Shown here in pieces: positions 8,835-18,652 of a stretch of 64,000 nt of DNA. Position 1 is the stretch's first letter, and each line of letters starts with the position of its first letter. Source of the DNA: Culturomica massiliensis (GTDB lineage Bacteria > Bacteroidota > Bacteroidia > Bacteroidales > Marinifilaceae); NCBI RefSeq assembly GCF_900091655.1, contig NZ_LT594621.1, positions 3,244,532 to 3,308,531 on the forward strand, given 5' to 3'. A program made the translations under genes and the position numbers. Below the pieces are notes generated by a model. It ran no database searches, was not told where the DNA came from, and saw only the letters and a program-made list of their open reading frames with translations.

Positions 8835-10649
8835 ATGGCTTTGTATGATGACGCTTTACGGGAAAAGATCAGTAAATTACCGGCACAACCCGGAGTTTAT
8901 CAATATTTTGATGCTTCGGGTAATATTATTTATATAGGTAAGGCTAAAAATTTAAAGAACAGAGTATTATCTTATCTTAATAAAACAAATCAATCTAATA
9001 AGACGTTATTATTGGTTCGTAAAATCAATGATTTACGTTATATTGTCGTTGATACGGAGCAGGATGCTTTATTACTTGAAAACAATCTGATTAAAAAATA
9101 CAAGCCCCGCTATAATATTTTACTCAAAGATGATAAGACTTATCCCTGGATTTGTATAAAAAAAGAGTATTTCCCGCGGGTATTTATTACCAGGCGTTTG
9201 GTGAGGGACGGATCTGAATATTTCGGACCTTATACTTCTGGTCGCTTTGCTCATATGCTGATGTCTCTGATCAATTCATTGTATAAACTGCGCAATTGTA
9301 ATTTGCAATTGTCTCCTGCAACTATTGCTGCCGGTAAATTCCGGGTTTGCTTGGAGTATCATATCGGAAATTGCCTGGGGCCTTGTGTCGGTAATGTTTC
9401 GGAAGAAGAGTATAACGAATTTATTGTCAATATCCGGAATATCTTAAAAGGAAATGTTTCCCAGGTGATCGAATTTATGACGGGCCGTATGAAAAAGTAT
9501 GCCACTGACATGCAGTTTGAGAAGGCCCAGTTTATGAAAGAGTCTGTAGAAGCTTTGCGTAATTATCAGTCTAAATCAACGATTGTCAGTACATCTCTGA
9601 ATAATATCGATGTTTTTTCTTATTTGGAAGACGAGCGCTATGCTTATATAAATTATTTACGGATTGTGCATGGGGCCATCAATCAGGTTCATACTATAGC
9701 ATTGGAGAAGAAGATGGACGAGGATAAAGAGGCTTTGTTTTCTTTTGCTATCTATGAGATCCGTCAATTGATGCGCAGTGAATCTAAAGAAATCATTGTT
9801 CCTTTTCTTCCGGATATTCAATTATCTGGTTTACAATATGTTATACCTAAAATAGGAGATAAGAAACAACTTTTGGAGCTTTCGGAACGAAATGTGGCTT
9901 ATTTTAAGCTGGACAAAGATCGCCAACGGGCAGTTGTGAAGGAAGATTCAAAATTCAACATTTTGAAAACGATTAAAACTGAATTGAAATTGCCGGCAAT
10001 TCCTCACCGGATGGAATGTTTCGATAATTCGAATACACAAGGGACCAATCCAGTGGCTTCCTGTGTGGTTTTTATAGACGGGAAACCGGCTAAAAGGGAA
10101 TATCGTAAGTTCCACGTGAAAACAGTTGAGGGACCGGACGATTTTGCTTCTATGGAAGAAATTATTTTCAGACGTTATAAACGTGTGTTGGATGAAGGCC
10201 GCGAGTTACCGGATCTGATTGTTATCGACGGAGGGAAAGGACAGTTGCATTCGGCTGTAAATAGCTTGAAAAAACTGGATTTGTACGGTAAGGTTCCGGT
10301 CATCGGTTTGGCCAAAAGGATGGAGGAGGTTTATTATCCGGGAGATAAAGATCCTTATTTGCTGGCTAAAAATTCAATCGCTTTGAAGACATTGATGCAT
10401 ATCCGGGATGAAGCTCATCGTTTCGGCATTACTTTTCATCGTCAATTAAGAGAGAAACCGCTGACTAAGAGTGAATTAAATTCTATTAAAGGAATCGGTG
10501 GCAAAAGCGAGGAACAGTTGGTCCGGCATTTTAAATCCGTAGAGAACATAAAGAAAGCCTCTATTGCAGAATTGGCTACTGTGGTCGGCATAAAAAAAGC
10601 TGAAATGGTATATGTTTATTTCCATCCCGATACTTCCCTGATAAGTTGA
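8835..10649 (+). CDS. uvrC: UvrABC system protein C (excinuclease subunit)
   Basis: 604 residues. UvrC makes the dual incisions in nucleotide excision repair after damage recognition by UvrA/UvrB. Domains in order are: the GIY-YIG nuclease (PGVYQYF...IYIGKAKNLKNR, about residues 19-44), the UVR interaction region (KMKKYATDMQFEKAQFMKE-like, about 215-235), the RNase H-like endonuclease with ECFDNSN and VIDGGKGQL (about 394-400 and 461-469), and helix-hairpin-helix motifs at the C-terminus (LNSIKGIGGKSEEQL, about 548-562). All catalytic landmarks appear intact. It is the last gene of the leading + strand block; transcription meets the opposing 11.2 kb gene, with a palindrome cluster between. 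Confidence 0.96.
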   Translation: MALYDDALREKISKLPAQPGVYQYFDASGNIIYIGKAKNLKNRVLSYLNKTNQSNKTLLLVRKINDLRYIVVDTEQDALLLENNLIKKYKPRYNILLKDDKTYPWICIKKEYFPRVFITRRLVRDGSEYFGPYTSGRFAHMLMSLINSLYKLRNCNLQLSPATIAAGKFRVCLEYHIGNCLGPCVGNVSEEEYNEFIVNIRNILKGNVSQVIEFMTGRMKKYATDMQFEKAQFMKESVEALRNYQSKSTIVSTSLNNIDVFSYLEDERYAYINYLRIVHGAINQVHTIALEKKMDEDKEALFSFAIYEIRQLMRSESKEIIVPFLPDIQLSGLQYVIPKIGDKKQLLELSERNVAYFKLDKDRQRAVVKEDSKFNILKTIKTELKLPAIPHRMECFDNSNTQGTNPVASCVVFIDGKPAKREYRKFHVKTVEGPDDFASMEEIIFRRYKRVLDEGRELPDLIVIDGGKGQLHSAVNSLKKLDLYGKVPVIGLAKRMEEVYYPGDKDPYLLAKNSIALKTLMHIRDEAHRFGITFHRQLREKPLTKSELNSIKGIGGKSEEQLVRHFKSVENIKKASIAELATVVGIKKAEMVYVYFHPDTSLIS

Positions 10650-11070
10650 CCGATACTGTTGGATTTCGGTTTTTAATATTCTGTATGGAGCCGTTTTTAA
10701 AGGGATTTTAATCGTTCTTTTAAGTATGAAACAGTATTTATTATTCCTTCAAATTTCAGCCGGGAAAGGCTCTGTATTCTTCTTTTCAATGGTGGTAAGG
10801 TATCTTGCTACTTAAATTTTTCATTCGATGGGTTCAACCTGTAATACAGGCGTTCGGTTTGTGAGGCTGATAAAGGGCTTTTGCGGAGTGTGGGAAAAAT
10901 CTTGAATTCAAATATAAGTATTGTATTTTATAAGATAGGGTGAATGGTATAACTGTTTGTAAATCAATTTTTTAATTTAAAAGATCGGGCGATTTTCAGC
11001 ATTTTGAATGAAACGAATTATATTACAGATGGATAAGATATTATATATGATGTTTTTCTTTAATTATAAA
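10650..11070. other. Intergenic stretch, nothing recognised
   Basis: About 420 bp downstream of uvrC with no convincing gene. It contains a 29-codon open frame at 10726-10815 without supporting features and short hairpins such as CCTGT-AAT-ACAGG near 10849-10861. I found no tRNA, riboswitch or promoter pattern that I could defend. Confidence 0.4.
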
Positions 11071-11155
11071 AATCAATACCCCACAGCCTTTTGGAATTCA
11101 GATATCCGCAAGATCTGTGGGGTATTGATTAGGCATGGAATCTGAATTCCATGCC
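11071..11155. terminator. Palindrome cluster between convergent genes (probable bidirectional terminator)
   Basis: Two strong hairpins lie between the convergent uvrC and DUF3857 genes. Hairpin A has perfect 16-nt arms (AATCAATACCCCACAG at 11071-11086 and its complement at 11115-11130). Hairpin C has 10-nt arms (GGCATGGAAT at 11132-11141, complement at 11146-11155) and a CTGA loop. In addition GGAATTCAGAT (11093-11103), inside the loop of A, is exactly complementary to 11140-11150 within hairpin C, so a kissing or alternative fold is possible. Termination in both directions is the simplest reading. Confidence 0.6.
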
Positions 11156-11169
11156 GTATTTTATCCGAT

Positions 11170-12975
11170 TTATTTATTTATATCGTTTTTCTTAAAGATT
11201 AATTTTTGTCCCAGCGGATTTTGCCATTCTGTCAATAATGCTCTGAAATCTCCATATTCTGCCGGAGTGATTGTATTTTTGGACAGTTGGATTTCTTTAT
11301 GAACCTGAATTGTGTTATTGATTTGACGGATTCGGATATTTACAGATCCGATTTTGTTTTGTTTTTTGATTTCTACAGGATTGCTTTTAAATTCGATCCC
11401 GGGTTCAATAGAAAGGAGATAATCATAAGTTTCTGTGATTAGGTATGGAATTTCCAATGTCGATTTTCTGTCGGTGTTGAGCCGGGACATTTCCCAACTT
11501 TTTATGCCTTGTTCCGTTTCCGGTAGATTGTATACGATGTATCCGTCCTGAGATACCAAAGGTGAGTTGGCTTTAAAGCTCAAACGATAGTTGACCGCCG
11601 ATTCGGAACTGATTTGTGATTCCGTTGTTTGACCGAATGGCTCTGAAAAAGCTTTTATATGCTTTTCCAGGCTGTTTTTTGATGCCATAGGCAGGAGACC
11701 GCCCTGGATGTCTATAATACCTTTAGCAGTCGTTTCTGTGGGTTTTAAAATGATATCTGCCTGACAGCGGATTTGCCCTTCGCTTTGTATTACCGTCAAG
11801 GGCCGTATACCGGAATCCGACAATAGCCAGATTTCGTCTTTACCACCTCTTAATTCCAATGATTCTGCCGGTTGATACATAGCAGAAAGGAATAGAGGAT
11901 GTTTGTCGGCATTGACTTTTATTTTAAGTTCTTGTATGGTATTGATTCCTTTGGACTTGTTTTTTAAATTCCCGGGATAAACGGCTACCGGCTCGGGTGT
12001 GAGCCCGTTGGCTTTCAGCAGGGCTGCAAATAATGCCGTTTTCTCTGCTTTTGTACCGTAGGAAGTTTGGAGTACTTCATCCGGAGTACGTAAAGTATAG
12101 GCTGTGTTTTCCAACGACAGGTCAATTGTATTTACCTGATTGACCATATAGTTTTGAATGCAAAATACTTTTTCTCTTTCATTTTCTGCTTTTTCAGCCA
12201 ATTTTTGGGCAAAGGCCGTGTTTTCGGGAGATAATACCGGTTGGATTTTACTCTTTAATATCTCCAGGGCTTCTTTACAGGATTTATTTCCGGAGGCGAT
12301 AAATCTCGGTTTATTTTCCCGGTTGACCGGTTGAAAAGCTTCCTGAGATGCAGCGGGAATATTTTTGAATGTCCAGCGATATTGCTTGATACCGTTTTGG
12401 GTTGTTATTTTCGGTTTTGCCGATAGATTGCACAAAGTGTAGTTTAATTCCTGATCGGCGGGAATATTGAGAATGACGGTATATTCTTTTATCGGACATG
12501 CTTCCTGTAAGATTTCATCTATATCAATACAGTTATAGGATACTGGTTTGCTGAATAGCGTATAATCCAAATAAATAGTCGCTCCTATTTCAAGTCCTGT
12601 ATGGGTTATAACCATCTCTTTCAAATGATTATAGTATGGAGCTCCGCTTGCGGCACGGGGAAGTACTTCATTAAATGCATTTTGAGGTGTTTTTACAATG
12701 TTTCCTCCGGCTTGCTTCGTATAGGATTCGTTGATTTTCAATTCCTGAAAAGCCGGATTGTATACGACGAATGTCTCTCCATATAAATTATTGAATGCAA
12801 TATGAGAATTGATTTTCAATATTTTACTGTAATGTAATTCAAGGCTTCCGTCGAGTTTATATGTATATTCCTTCAACAATTTTGTAAATTCAGCTTCCGG
12901 AAGTGCTTTGCTGACTGTGGATATGGAAAGAATACAAATAATCAGTAATATAGTATATTTTATTTTTTTCATCAC
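11170..12975 (-). CDS. DUF3857-family secreted protein with inactive transglutaminase-like domain
   Basis: 601 residues starting with a clear signal peptide (KKIKYTILLIICILSISTVSKA). The N-terminal ~220 residues resemble DUF3857, followed by a transglutaminase-like fold. At the position where active relatives carry GxCxDK with the nucleophilic Cys, this protein has GTKAEK (about residue 307), and no matching His/Asp pair is evident. It is therefore probably non-catalytic. It forms a tandem with the 13.0-15.0 kb gene, which keeps the active site; the gap is 48 bp and both are transcribed leftward. The periplasmic or outer-membrane substrate is unknown. Confidence 0.72.
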   Translation of the reverse strand: MMKKIKYTILLIICILSISTVSKALPEAEFTKLLKEYTYKLDGSLELHYSKILKINSHIAFNNLYGETFVVYNPAFQELKINESYTKQAGGNIVKTPQNAFNEVLPRAASGAPYYNHLKEMVITHTGLEIGATIYLDYTLFSKPVSYNCIDIDEILQEACPIKEYTVILNIPADQELNYTLCNLSAKPKITTQNGIKQYRWTFKNIPAASQEAFQPVNRENKPRFIASGNKSCKEALEILKSKIQPVLSPENTAFAQKLAEKAENEREKVFCIQNYMVNQVNTIDLSLENTAYTLRTPDEVLQTSYGTKAEKTALFAALLKANGLTPEPVAVYPGNLKNKSKGINTIQELKIKVNADKHPLFLSAMYQPAESLELRGGKDEIWLLSDSGIRPLTVIQSEGQIRCQADIILKPTETTAKGIIDIQGGLLPMASKNSLEKHIKAFSEPFGQTTESQISSESAVNYRLSFKANSPLVSQDGYIVYNLPETEQGIKSWEMSRLNTDRKSTLEIPYLITETYDYLLSIEPGIEFKSNPVEIKKQNKIGSVNIRIRQINNTIQVHKEIQLSKNTITPAEYGDFRALLTEWQNPLGQKLIFKKNDINK

Positions 12976-13023
12976 ATTATATTATTAATTGTAATCCATT
13001 TATTTTAAGTATAATCTATATAC

Positions 13024-14979
13024 TTATTTTATTTTTTCTAAAATCAACTCTTTTCCGTATGATTTATGCGTATTGACAGCTGTTCTGAAACCGTCCCAAT
13101 CTTCTGCTTCATAAACTCTTTTCTTGAGTTTCAGGTTGTTATTTAATAAGATAGAATTATTTTCCTGTTTTAAATAGCCTGAAAAATCGGCTGCGGGACT
13201 TGTGAAATGGTCTTCTTTTTTATTTTGAATCATTCTGTATCCTTCCGGCAGGTTTATTTTTTCATTCAGTAGGATTTGCCGGGAGCAGGCATCTTTAAAA
13301 CCGTATTTGCGTTCTTCCAATTGGGTATTGATACGCAAGTAAGAACGTACACTGTTGTATAAATTATTCAGAGCCATAGGTTTGAATATCAGAATGTCTT
13401 TTCCGGTTATTGCATAGTTGGGAATTGAAAATTTCATTTTGATTTTGATCGGGGCAGCCGTATAATTTTTGGGGTCTTTGCCGTAATCCACACTCAGTAA
13501 GGAGGCACGGGGAGAAACATTCAGCAATTCTTTTTCGAGGTAGTTTTTCCATTCGCTCATAAATCTTCCGGTAAATATCCGGCGTATACTTCCGTCGGAT
13601 TGTCCCTCGGCTTCCACTGTAAATTCTCCGGTCAGAGTCCCTTTACTGTCCAGATTTGACGTAATATTTAATTTGAAATAATGGTTTTCGGGATCGGACA
13701 CCGGCGTAATCAGTAAATCGGAGCCTTCCGGCAAACCGGGCAGGTAATTTTGCTGTTGTTCCGCACTGGACCATAATTCTCTTAAAAATGGTACCCATGT
13801 GGGGTCCAGCGGCATATATGTCCCGTTTGAAAGTTTTACTACGGCTACACTGTGGTTGAAATGGTCTGCCGGGATGGATTCTACCCGGGAGCCTGCCATT
13901 GTCATGGCCGGATAAGCTTCAAATCCGGCCATGCGCAGCATGGAAATGAGCAATGCGGCTTTGTCTTTACATACGCCGCAGCGGTCAGTGAAATTCATTT
14001 GTGTATTGTGTAATGTATAGCCTTCCCCTTTGCCCATAGAAATACCCGAATAACGCATATTATCGGCGACCCAATGGGTCAGAACGGCAATTTTTTCCAT
14101 TTCAGAACGGCAATTTTTAATCAATGTATTTACTTTTGCTTGTGCTTCCGGGGTAGCTTCGAAACTCCCGTAGTCTTCATTGACTTTATAGAACCATCGC
14201 GATTTGGCTTTCCAATCGGCTGTTGTTGACATCATTAATTTCGGAGCGACGTCGTAAAGGTCCAGCATGTTGGGCTCTTTAGGGAAAGGCAGTATGTTGT
14301 CGGAAACGAAGGTGAAAATTTTACGGTCTCCTTCGATTCTGGCGGAAGAAGTGCATTTCCCCTGGTAAAATTCGTATTGCATTTCCTTTTCCTGGGGAAT
14401 ACTTACTCTATAGACTTTGTGTATTGCCGGTTGATTGCTCCAGAAAGGGACGATGTCGTAGAATTGTCCGCGCATCGGCGGAATAAATCGTTCTTCGTCG
14501 TCATTTGCAGCTAAAAGAGCGTAAGTGAAACCTTTTTTGGATATTTCATAATCGATGATATCTCCGCAATCCAAACGTCCCGGTTCAATCATAATTTGTC
14601 TGGCTCCCCAATAAATAGCCCTTGCCGGAGCCGCATAATCATATGATTTTGCCGGATCCAGTTCGATGACCCGTCCATCGGGCTTGTATATCTTTACGCT
14701 TTTAAATTCTGCATAAGCGGTGAGGGGATCGTAGTCATAGCGTATGATCCGGTTTTTCAGAGCCCCTGCCGGTGTTTGAATTTTAATGACTTGCCGGATG
14801 GCAAACGAGCCTGAACCGTTTTCCGTAACATTTACACCGGTGCTGTCCAGCAAATAAATGTAGTCGTACTTTTCCAGGTTTTTTTGTTTCTTACTTTGAT
14901 TGTCATAAGGTTTCCAATCTTGTCCGTGTAATCCGGAAAAGAAGAACAATGTGAGAATGAGAATGGATAGGTAATGCAT
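13024..14979 (-). CDS. DUF3857 domain transglutaminase-like secreted protein
   Basis: About 651 residues from the ATG at 14979, which gives a good signal peptide (MHYLSILILTLFFFSGLHG). A TTG 10 codons upstream would overlap the preceding gene. The N-terminal half resembles DUF3857. The central transglutaminase-like core has the catalytic triad in order: Cys in RCGVCKDKA (about residue 335), His in HFNHSVAVV (about 373) and Asp in LDPTW (about 391). Such proteins are exported in Bacteroidota and may act as proteases or cross-linking enzymes on unknown substrates. It starts 7 nt after the glycoside-hydrolase-like gene ends, so the three genes 18.0 to 11.2 kb probably form one operon. Confidence 0.8.
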   Translation of the reverse strand: MHYLSILILTLFFFSGLHGQDWKPYDNQSKKQKNLEKYDYIYLLDSTGVNVTENGSGSFAIRQVIKIQTPAGALKNRIIRYDYDPLTAYAEFKSVKIYKPDGRVIELDPAKSYDYAAPARAIYWGARQIMIEPGRLDCGDIIDYEISKKGFTYALLAANDDEERFIPPMRGQFYDIVPFWSNQPAIHKVYRVSIPQEKEMQYEFYQGKCTSSARIEGDRKIFTFVSDNILPFPKEPNMLDLYDVAPKLMMSTTADWKAKSRWFYKVNEDYGSFEATPEAQAKVNTLIKNCRSEMEKIAVLTHWVADNMRYSGISMGKGEGYTLHNTQMNFTDRCGVCKDKAALLISMLRMAGFEAYPAMTMAGSRVESIPADHFNHSVAVVKLSNGTYMPLDPTWVPFLRELWSSAEQQQNYLPGLPEGSDLLITPVSDPENHYFKLNITSNLDSKGTLTGEFTVEAEGQSDGSIRRIFTGRFMSEWKNYLEKELLNVSPRASLLSVDYGKDPKNYTAAPIKIKMKFSIPNYAITGKDILIFKPMALNNLYNSVRSYLRINTQLEERKYGFKDACSRQILLNEKINLPEGYRMIQNKKEDHFTSPAADFSGYLKQENNSILLNNNLKLKKRVYEAEDWDGFRTAVNTHKSYGKELILEKIK

Positions 14980-14986
14980 ATCGGTT

Positions 14987-17900
14987 TTATTTGTTGTTAT
15001 TTGTTTCAAGTATCAGTAAATAGCCTTTGCCTTCGGGAATCTGTATCGGTTTGTTCGGATCAAAATCGGCTGCCGGCTGAAATTGGGGAATTTCAGGGGC
15101 ATACAGTTTTGTCGTTTGGGCATTCAGACCTAATTTTTTCCAGTCGATATCCAGTTTTACTTCACAGTCTTTCTTTGCCCAGCTTGCAATTGCGATCATG
15201 GCTTTCCCGTCTTTTATGTATGTGGTTGCTAAAATATCTTTTTTATTTGTTTTTACCGGATTTGAAGAAACCCAATAACCCACCATGCGGCTTCCTTTTA
15301 TGCCGAAATTATCCCATGCTTTCCAGATGTGCCGGGCAATCTCGCATCCTTCCCAATGGAGGCGGGACGTCATGCCGTATATCATTCCTCTCCACGGATT
15401 TCCGCAGTCCTGTAGCATTTCACCCATCATTCCGAAAGGTATGCCGGAGACTTCTGTAAGCCAGTAGTCCGGTCCGGCGTTATAGTCGAAGTATTCACCC
15501 AGCCACAGGCGGTCGAGGTAGGGCATATGTTCCATGTATAAGCAGGCACTGTTGATATAGCCGTCTTTTTCATTGAATTGGTTTGCAGAATGTAAATCGA
15601 TACGGGGTTCAGGACAACCGGCATCCAGAATTTTGCGGATGCGTTTCATCGTGGTCCGGTCGAAAGCCAGGTCATCGATATACAAGCCGTCTATTCCTAC
15701 GTTTTTAACGAGCCAGTTTAAGCCTTCTACATAGAAATTATGCCAGCGGGATACACCCGAGTTAACAATGGCAGCGTCTTTGTATTTCTCGACAAACCAG
15801 GCAGCGATATAGTCCTCTCCCAAATGTTCCTGTAACCAGGAATAGCCGTTGCCCGGACCTGCAGAGAATATTTCATGGCCTAATGAGCGCAGGGCCCAGA
15901 TTTCCGGCGCCCGGTTTGTTAATTCCCGTACGGTGTAATATATTTTCACTTTACATCCTTTCCCGTGTGCTTCGTCTATATATGCTTTCATATAATCCGG
16001 GCGGAAAAACGGATAATTGATGTGAGGGTTAATGGCTGTCCCGTGATGGATATTGATCGTATTAGCGCCTTCGTTTACAACACGACTGATCGGCTCGTAA
16101 CTATGTAAATACCGGTCATGCCATTGTTTTTCCGTGTCGATCGGTTTAAACGGGGTTACGGAAGTCAGGAAGATAAACGTTATTTCTTCTCCCTTTTTTA
16201 AAGTGCGGTTGCCGCTATAGGTCTGGACCAGCATTTCTTTTCCTTTACGTACAAATTTAATACCGCCTTTTCCTCGATTATTCCAACATTCCGGAATAAT
16301 CAGCGGTTTGGAATGGTAAAAATTCGTATTTAATGGGCGGATGTAATTTTCATCCCGGAATACACAATGTAATCCTGCATTCGTTGTCCCGATCCAGAAA
16401 CCTTCCTGGTTTTTCCGGACATCCCATTTCCATTCGTACCGGTTGGGAACGACTGATCCGATATGTCCCATGCCGAGCCAGTATTCTGCAATTTGAGCAT
16501 TCATCGGAATTTCAAGCCGGATATCGTTCAATGCGGTCGTTTCTTCGGCTTTGAGGGTTATTTTATATTCCATGAATCCATCGAATTCCATATTCGCCTC
16601 GCATTTTATCCCGATATTTCCGGCCTTATTGAGAGATTCCCAGCTTGTTTTCCCTTGTTCTTTTTGAACGAAACGGAATGATTTGTTTTGCCACGGAATG
16701 ATTTTACGGTTTTGTTCCAGGATAAAACGAAAAGGGGCTTGAAGTATAGGTGTCGCTTTCGAACCGATTGCCGTCATTTCTTCCGTGTAGTAGCTGGATA
16801 TTGCCTCCGGAAGGCCGTATTCGTTTAATTTTACGGAACGTCCTAAGCAACGTATGGTGCGCTCGTTGACGGATAAAGGAATAAAAGGGCGCACGATATC
16901 GTTATTGCAGGCCAGTTCCGAATTCAGCCAGCGCAGACGCGATAAACGGTTGATATCGCTGTCGCCGTGGTCGGTTAAAATACGGTCTGAAATCCGGATA
17001 TTGATATTTACGGATTGTGATTCGGTCCCAACTGCTGAAACGGTAATTTTTCCCTTGTAGACTCCGGGTTTTATACCTGTAGGTATTTGTAACCCGATCC
17101 ACAGCGGACGCACTTCATTTTCCGGTATCCGGTAACTGATGTCCATAGGTCTTTGTAACCAATCCGTTCCGGAGGTATTAAAGCAAGTAAACGCAGATGC
17201 GGGGATATTGTTGCCATTGCCTTGTAAAGAAGTAAATTCGACCTTTACGTTTTCCATATTTTTATGCAAGGCCCATATGCCCAATTGAAAAACGAAGTAT
17301 TCGTTTTGATCGGCTTCTGCCCAGAATGATTCCCGGGCTCCTTGTATTGTCCAGCGGAAAGGTATTTGTTTGTACATTTTTATCGGATGTTGCCGGTCTT
17401 CCGGAAATATCAGGTAATTTTTATCCGGATAGTTTTGAAGCAGTTTTTCTTTTTCTGCTTCAGTAGCGACAATTTCCATGGGATAAAAACTGTTGAATGT
17501 CCCTCGGGATTGAAACTGTATCAGTTTTGTTTCCGGGATAGCCTGTTTGCTTTCGATGGCTTTTTGTGCCTTAGCAACCCAGGCTGATGCCGCCCGGTTT
17601 ATTTCCCGGGGATAATTTACCCGGGGATAAGGTCCCCCGGAAGAGTGGTAAGGCATGTAGTAAATGTAATATTCTCCGGGAACAGTCTGCGGTTGGAATA
17701 AAATCGTACCGCATTCGGAATTGATATTTTCCCTGTAAAAGTTATCGATTTTTTTGCCTGTATTTGCATCCACAATGATCATGCCTTTTTTCTCCGGTTC
17801 CGAATCTCTTCTTCTCCAAGGGAGAACTGCCCGTGCGATATCCGTTTTTTCATTTATCCGTACGATAATCCGGTGATTACCCAAGGAATCCGGTTCCCAG

Positions 17901-17995
17901 AATGCACTGCCGTAATAGGCTTCTTCGGGGTGGTATTCTTGTGCAATTAGCTGTATACTACTGCATAGAACAAATAGAAGAACAAATCTTTTCAT
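14987..17995 (-). CDS. Secreted glycoside-hydrolase-like protein (DUF6067/GH123-like)
   Basis: 1002 residues with a signal peptide (KRFVLLFVLCSSIQLIA followed by Q). The N-terminal and middle parts are beta-rich; a region near residues 210-340 resembles the N-terminal sandwich of GH123-type proteins (QNEYFVFQLGIWA). The C-terminal half looks like a TIM barrel, with the acidic strand motif VGIDGLYIDDLAFDR near residue 768 and several aromatic patches typical of sugar-binding clefts. I assign a DUF6067/GH123-like glycoside hydrolase from memory of the family; the substrate cannot be stated. It heads the leftward operon with two DUF3857 proteins, an association that hints at processing of a glycoprotein or glycan but does not prove it. 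Confidence 0.6.
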   Translation of the reverse strand: MKRFVLLFVLCSSIQLIAQEYHPEEAYYGSAFWEPDSLGNHRIIVRINEKTDIARAVLPWRRRDSEPEKKGMIIVDANTGKKIDNFYRENINSECGTILFQPQTVPGEYYIYYMPYHSSGGPYPRVNYPREINRAASAWVAKAQKAIESKQAIPETKLIQFQSRGTFNSFYPMEIVATEAEKEKLLQNYPDKNYLIFPEDRQHPIKMYKQIPFRWTIQGARESFWAEADQNEYFVFQLGIWALHKNMENVKVEFTSLQGNGNNIPASAFTCFNTSGTDWLQRPMDISYRIPENEVRPLWIGLQIPTGIKPGVYKGKITVSAVGTESQSVNINIRISDRILTDHGDSDINRLSRLRWLNSELACNNDIVRPFIPLSVNERTIRCLGRSVKLNEYGLPEAISSYYTEEMTAIGSKATPILQAPFRFILEQNRKIIPWQNKSFRFVQKEQGKTSWESLNKAGNIGIKCEANMEFDGFMEYKITLKAEETTALNDIRLEIPMNAQIAEYWLGMGHIGSVVPNRYEWKWDVRKNQEGFWIGTTNAGLHCVFRDENYIRPLNTNFYHSKPLIIPECWNNRGKGGIKFVRKGKEMLVQTYSGNRTLKKGEEITFIFLTSVTPFKPIDTEKQWHDRYLHSYEPISRVVNEGANTINIHHGTAINPHINYPFFRPDYMKAYIDEAHGKGCKVKIYYTVRELTNRAPEIWALRSLGHEIFSAGPGNGYSWLQEHLGEDYIAAWFVEKYKDAAIVNSGVSRWHNFYVEGLNWLVKNVGIDGLYIDDLAFDRTTMKRIRKILDAGCPEPRIDLHSANQFNEKDGYINSACLYMEHMPYLDRLWLGEYFDYNAGPDYWLTEVSGIPFGMMGEMLQDCGNPWRGMIYGMTSRLHWEGCEIARHIWKAWDNFGIKGSRMVGYWVSSNPVKTNKKDILATTYIKDGKAMIAIASWAKKDCEVKLDIDWKKLGLNAQTTKLYAPEIPQFQPAADFDPNKPIQIPEGKGYLLILETNNNK

Positions 17996-18652
17996 ATGTT
18001 GAAGGATTAAATTACTCTGAATTTACGAATTTCAACATTCATTTGCATAAAAGCAAATATTAATTGAATTTATTCATTTATAAGTTTTTTCAGGTAGATT
18101 TCAATTGGAAATTTGCAATTGAAAGTACTATATAATTCAGCATTGTTACAGAAGTTCTGTTGATTGTAGGCCCCAATTCGGATCAGAGATTTTCATTTCT
18201 ATTTTCATGGTAAATTCTGTTATGCCATGGTTGCAGGTATTTGATTACTTACAATTGATTATGGAATTTAAATATGGATGTTTGTATGATTAATATGTTG
18301 ATATTTAGTATGTTGAAATATAAATTAATCGTTCCATTTCATTAGTTGTAAGAATTAAAAAACATTCAAATCAAAAAAATCAGTAAAGTTTAGTGTATGA
18401 ACAAGTTATATATGTAAAATTATATATAAATTTGTTGCAAATCAGAATCAGGATATCAAAATGAAATGAACGATTTATTTGGTATATAAAATCGCCGTGA
18501 AATATTTTATATAATTTATCATATCCTATTCAATTTGTAAATATCAGGTAAATACAGTTTTTCCCGGTTGAAAATATTTCTGATACCGGTCAAGGTATGG
18601 AACGGTGTCGGGAATAGAGAATTATTTAATATCGATTAAAAAATAGTAAGTT
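17996..18652. other. AT-rich divergent intergenic region
   Basis: 657 bp between the leftward operon and the rightward lipoprotein gene, so it must hold the promoters of both. It is strongly AT-rich. It contains a hairpin with 9-nt arms (TTTCAATTG at 18099-18107, CAATTGAAA at 18116-18124) and a smaller one (ATTTGC at 18041-18046, GCAAAT at 18053-18058). I could not place a convincing TTTG/TAnnTTTG promoter and recognise no RNA gene. Confidence 0.4.

Noticed and set aside
10108..10123. Second parS-like sequence inside uvrC (13/16 match)
   Set aside because: It encodes the conserved KFHVKT segment of UvrC (AAG-TTC-CAC-GTG-AAA-ACA), so the coding constraint explains it; three mismatches include the outer positions.
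10726..10815. 29-codon open frame downstream of uvrC
   Set aside because: No conserved features, no promoter or ribosome binding site that could be defended; likely chance.
10840..10870. tRNA-like T-arm (GGGTTCAACC) near 10830
   Set aside because: No acceptor, D or anticodon stems could be fitted around it.
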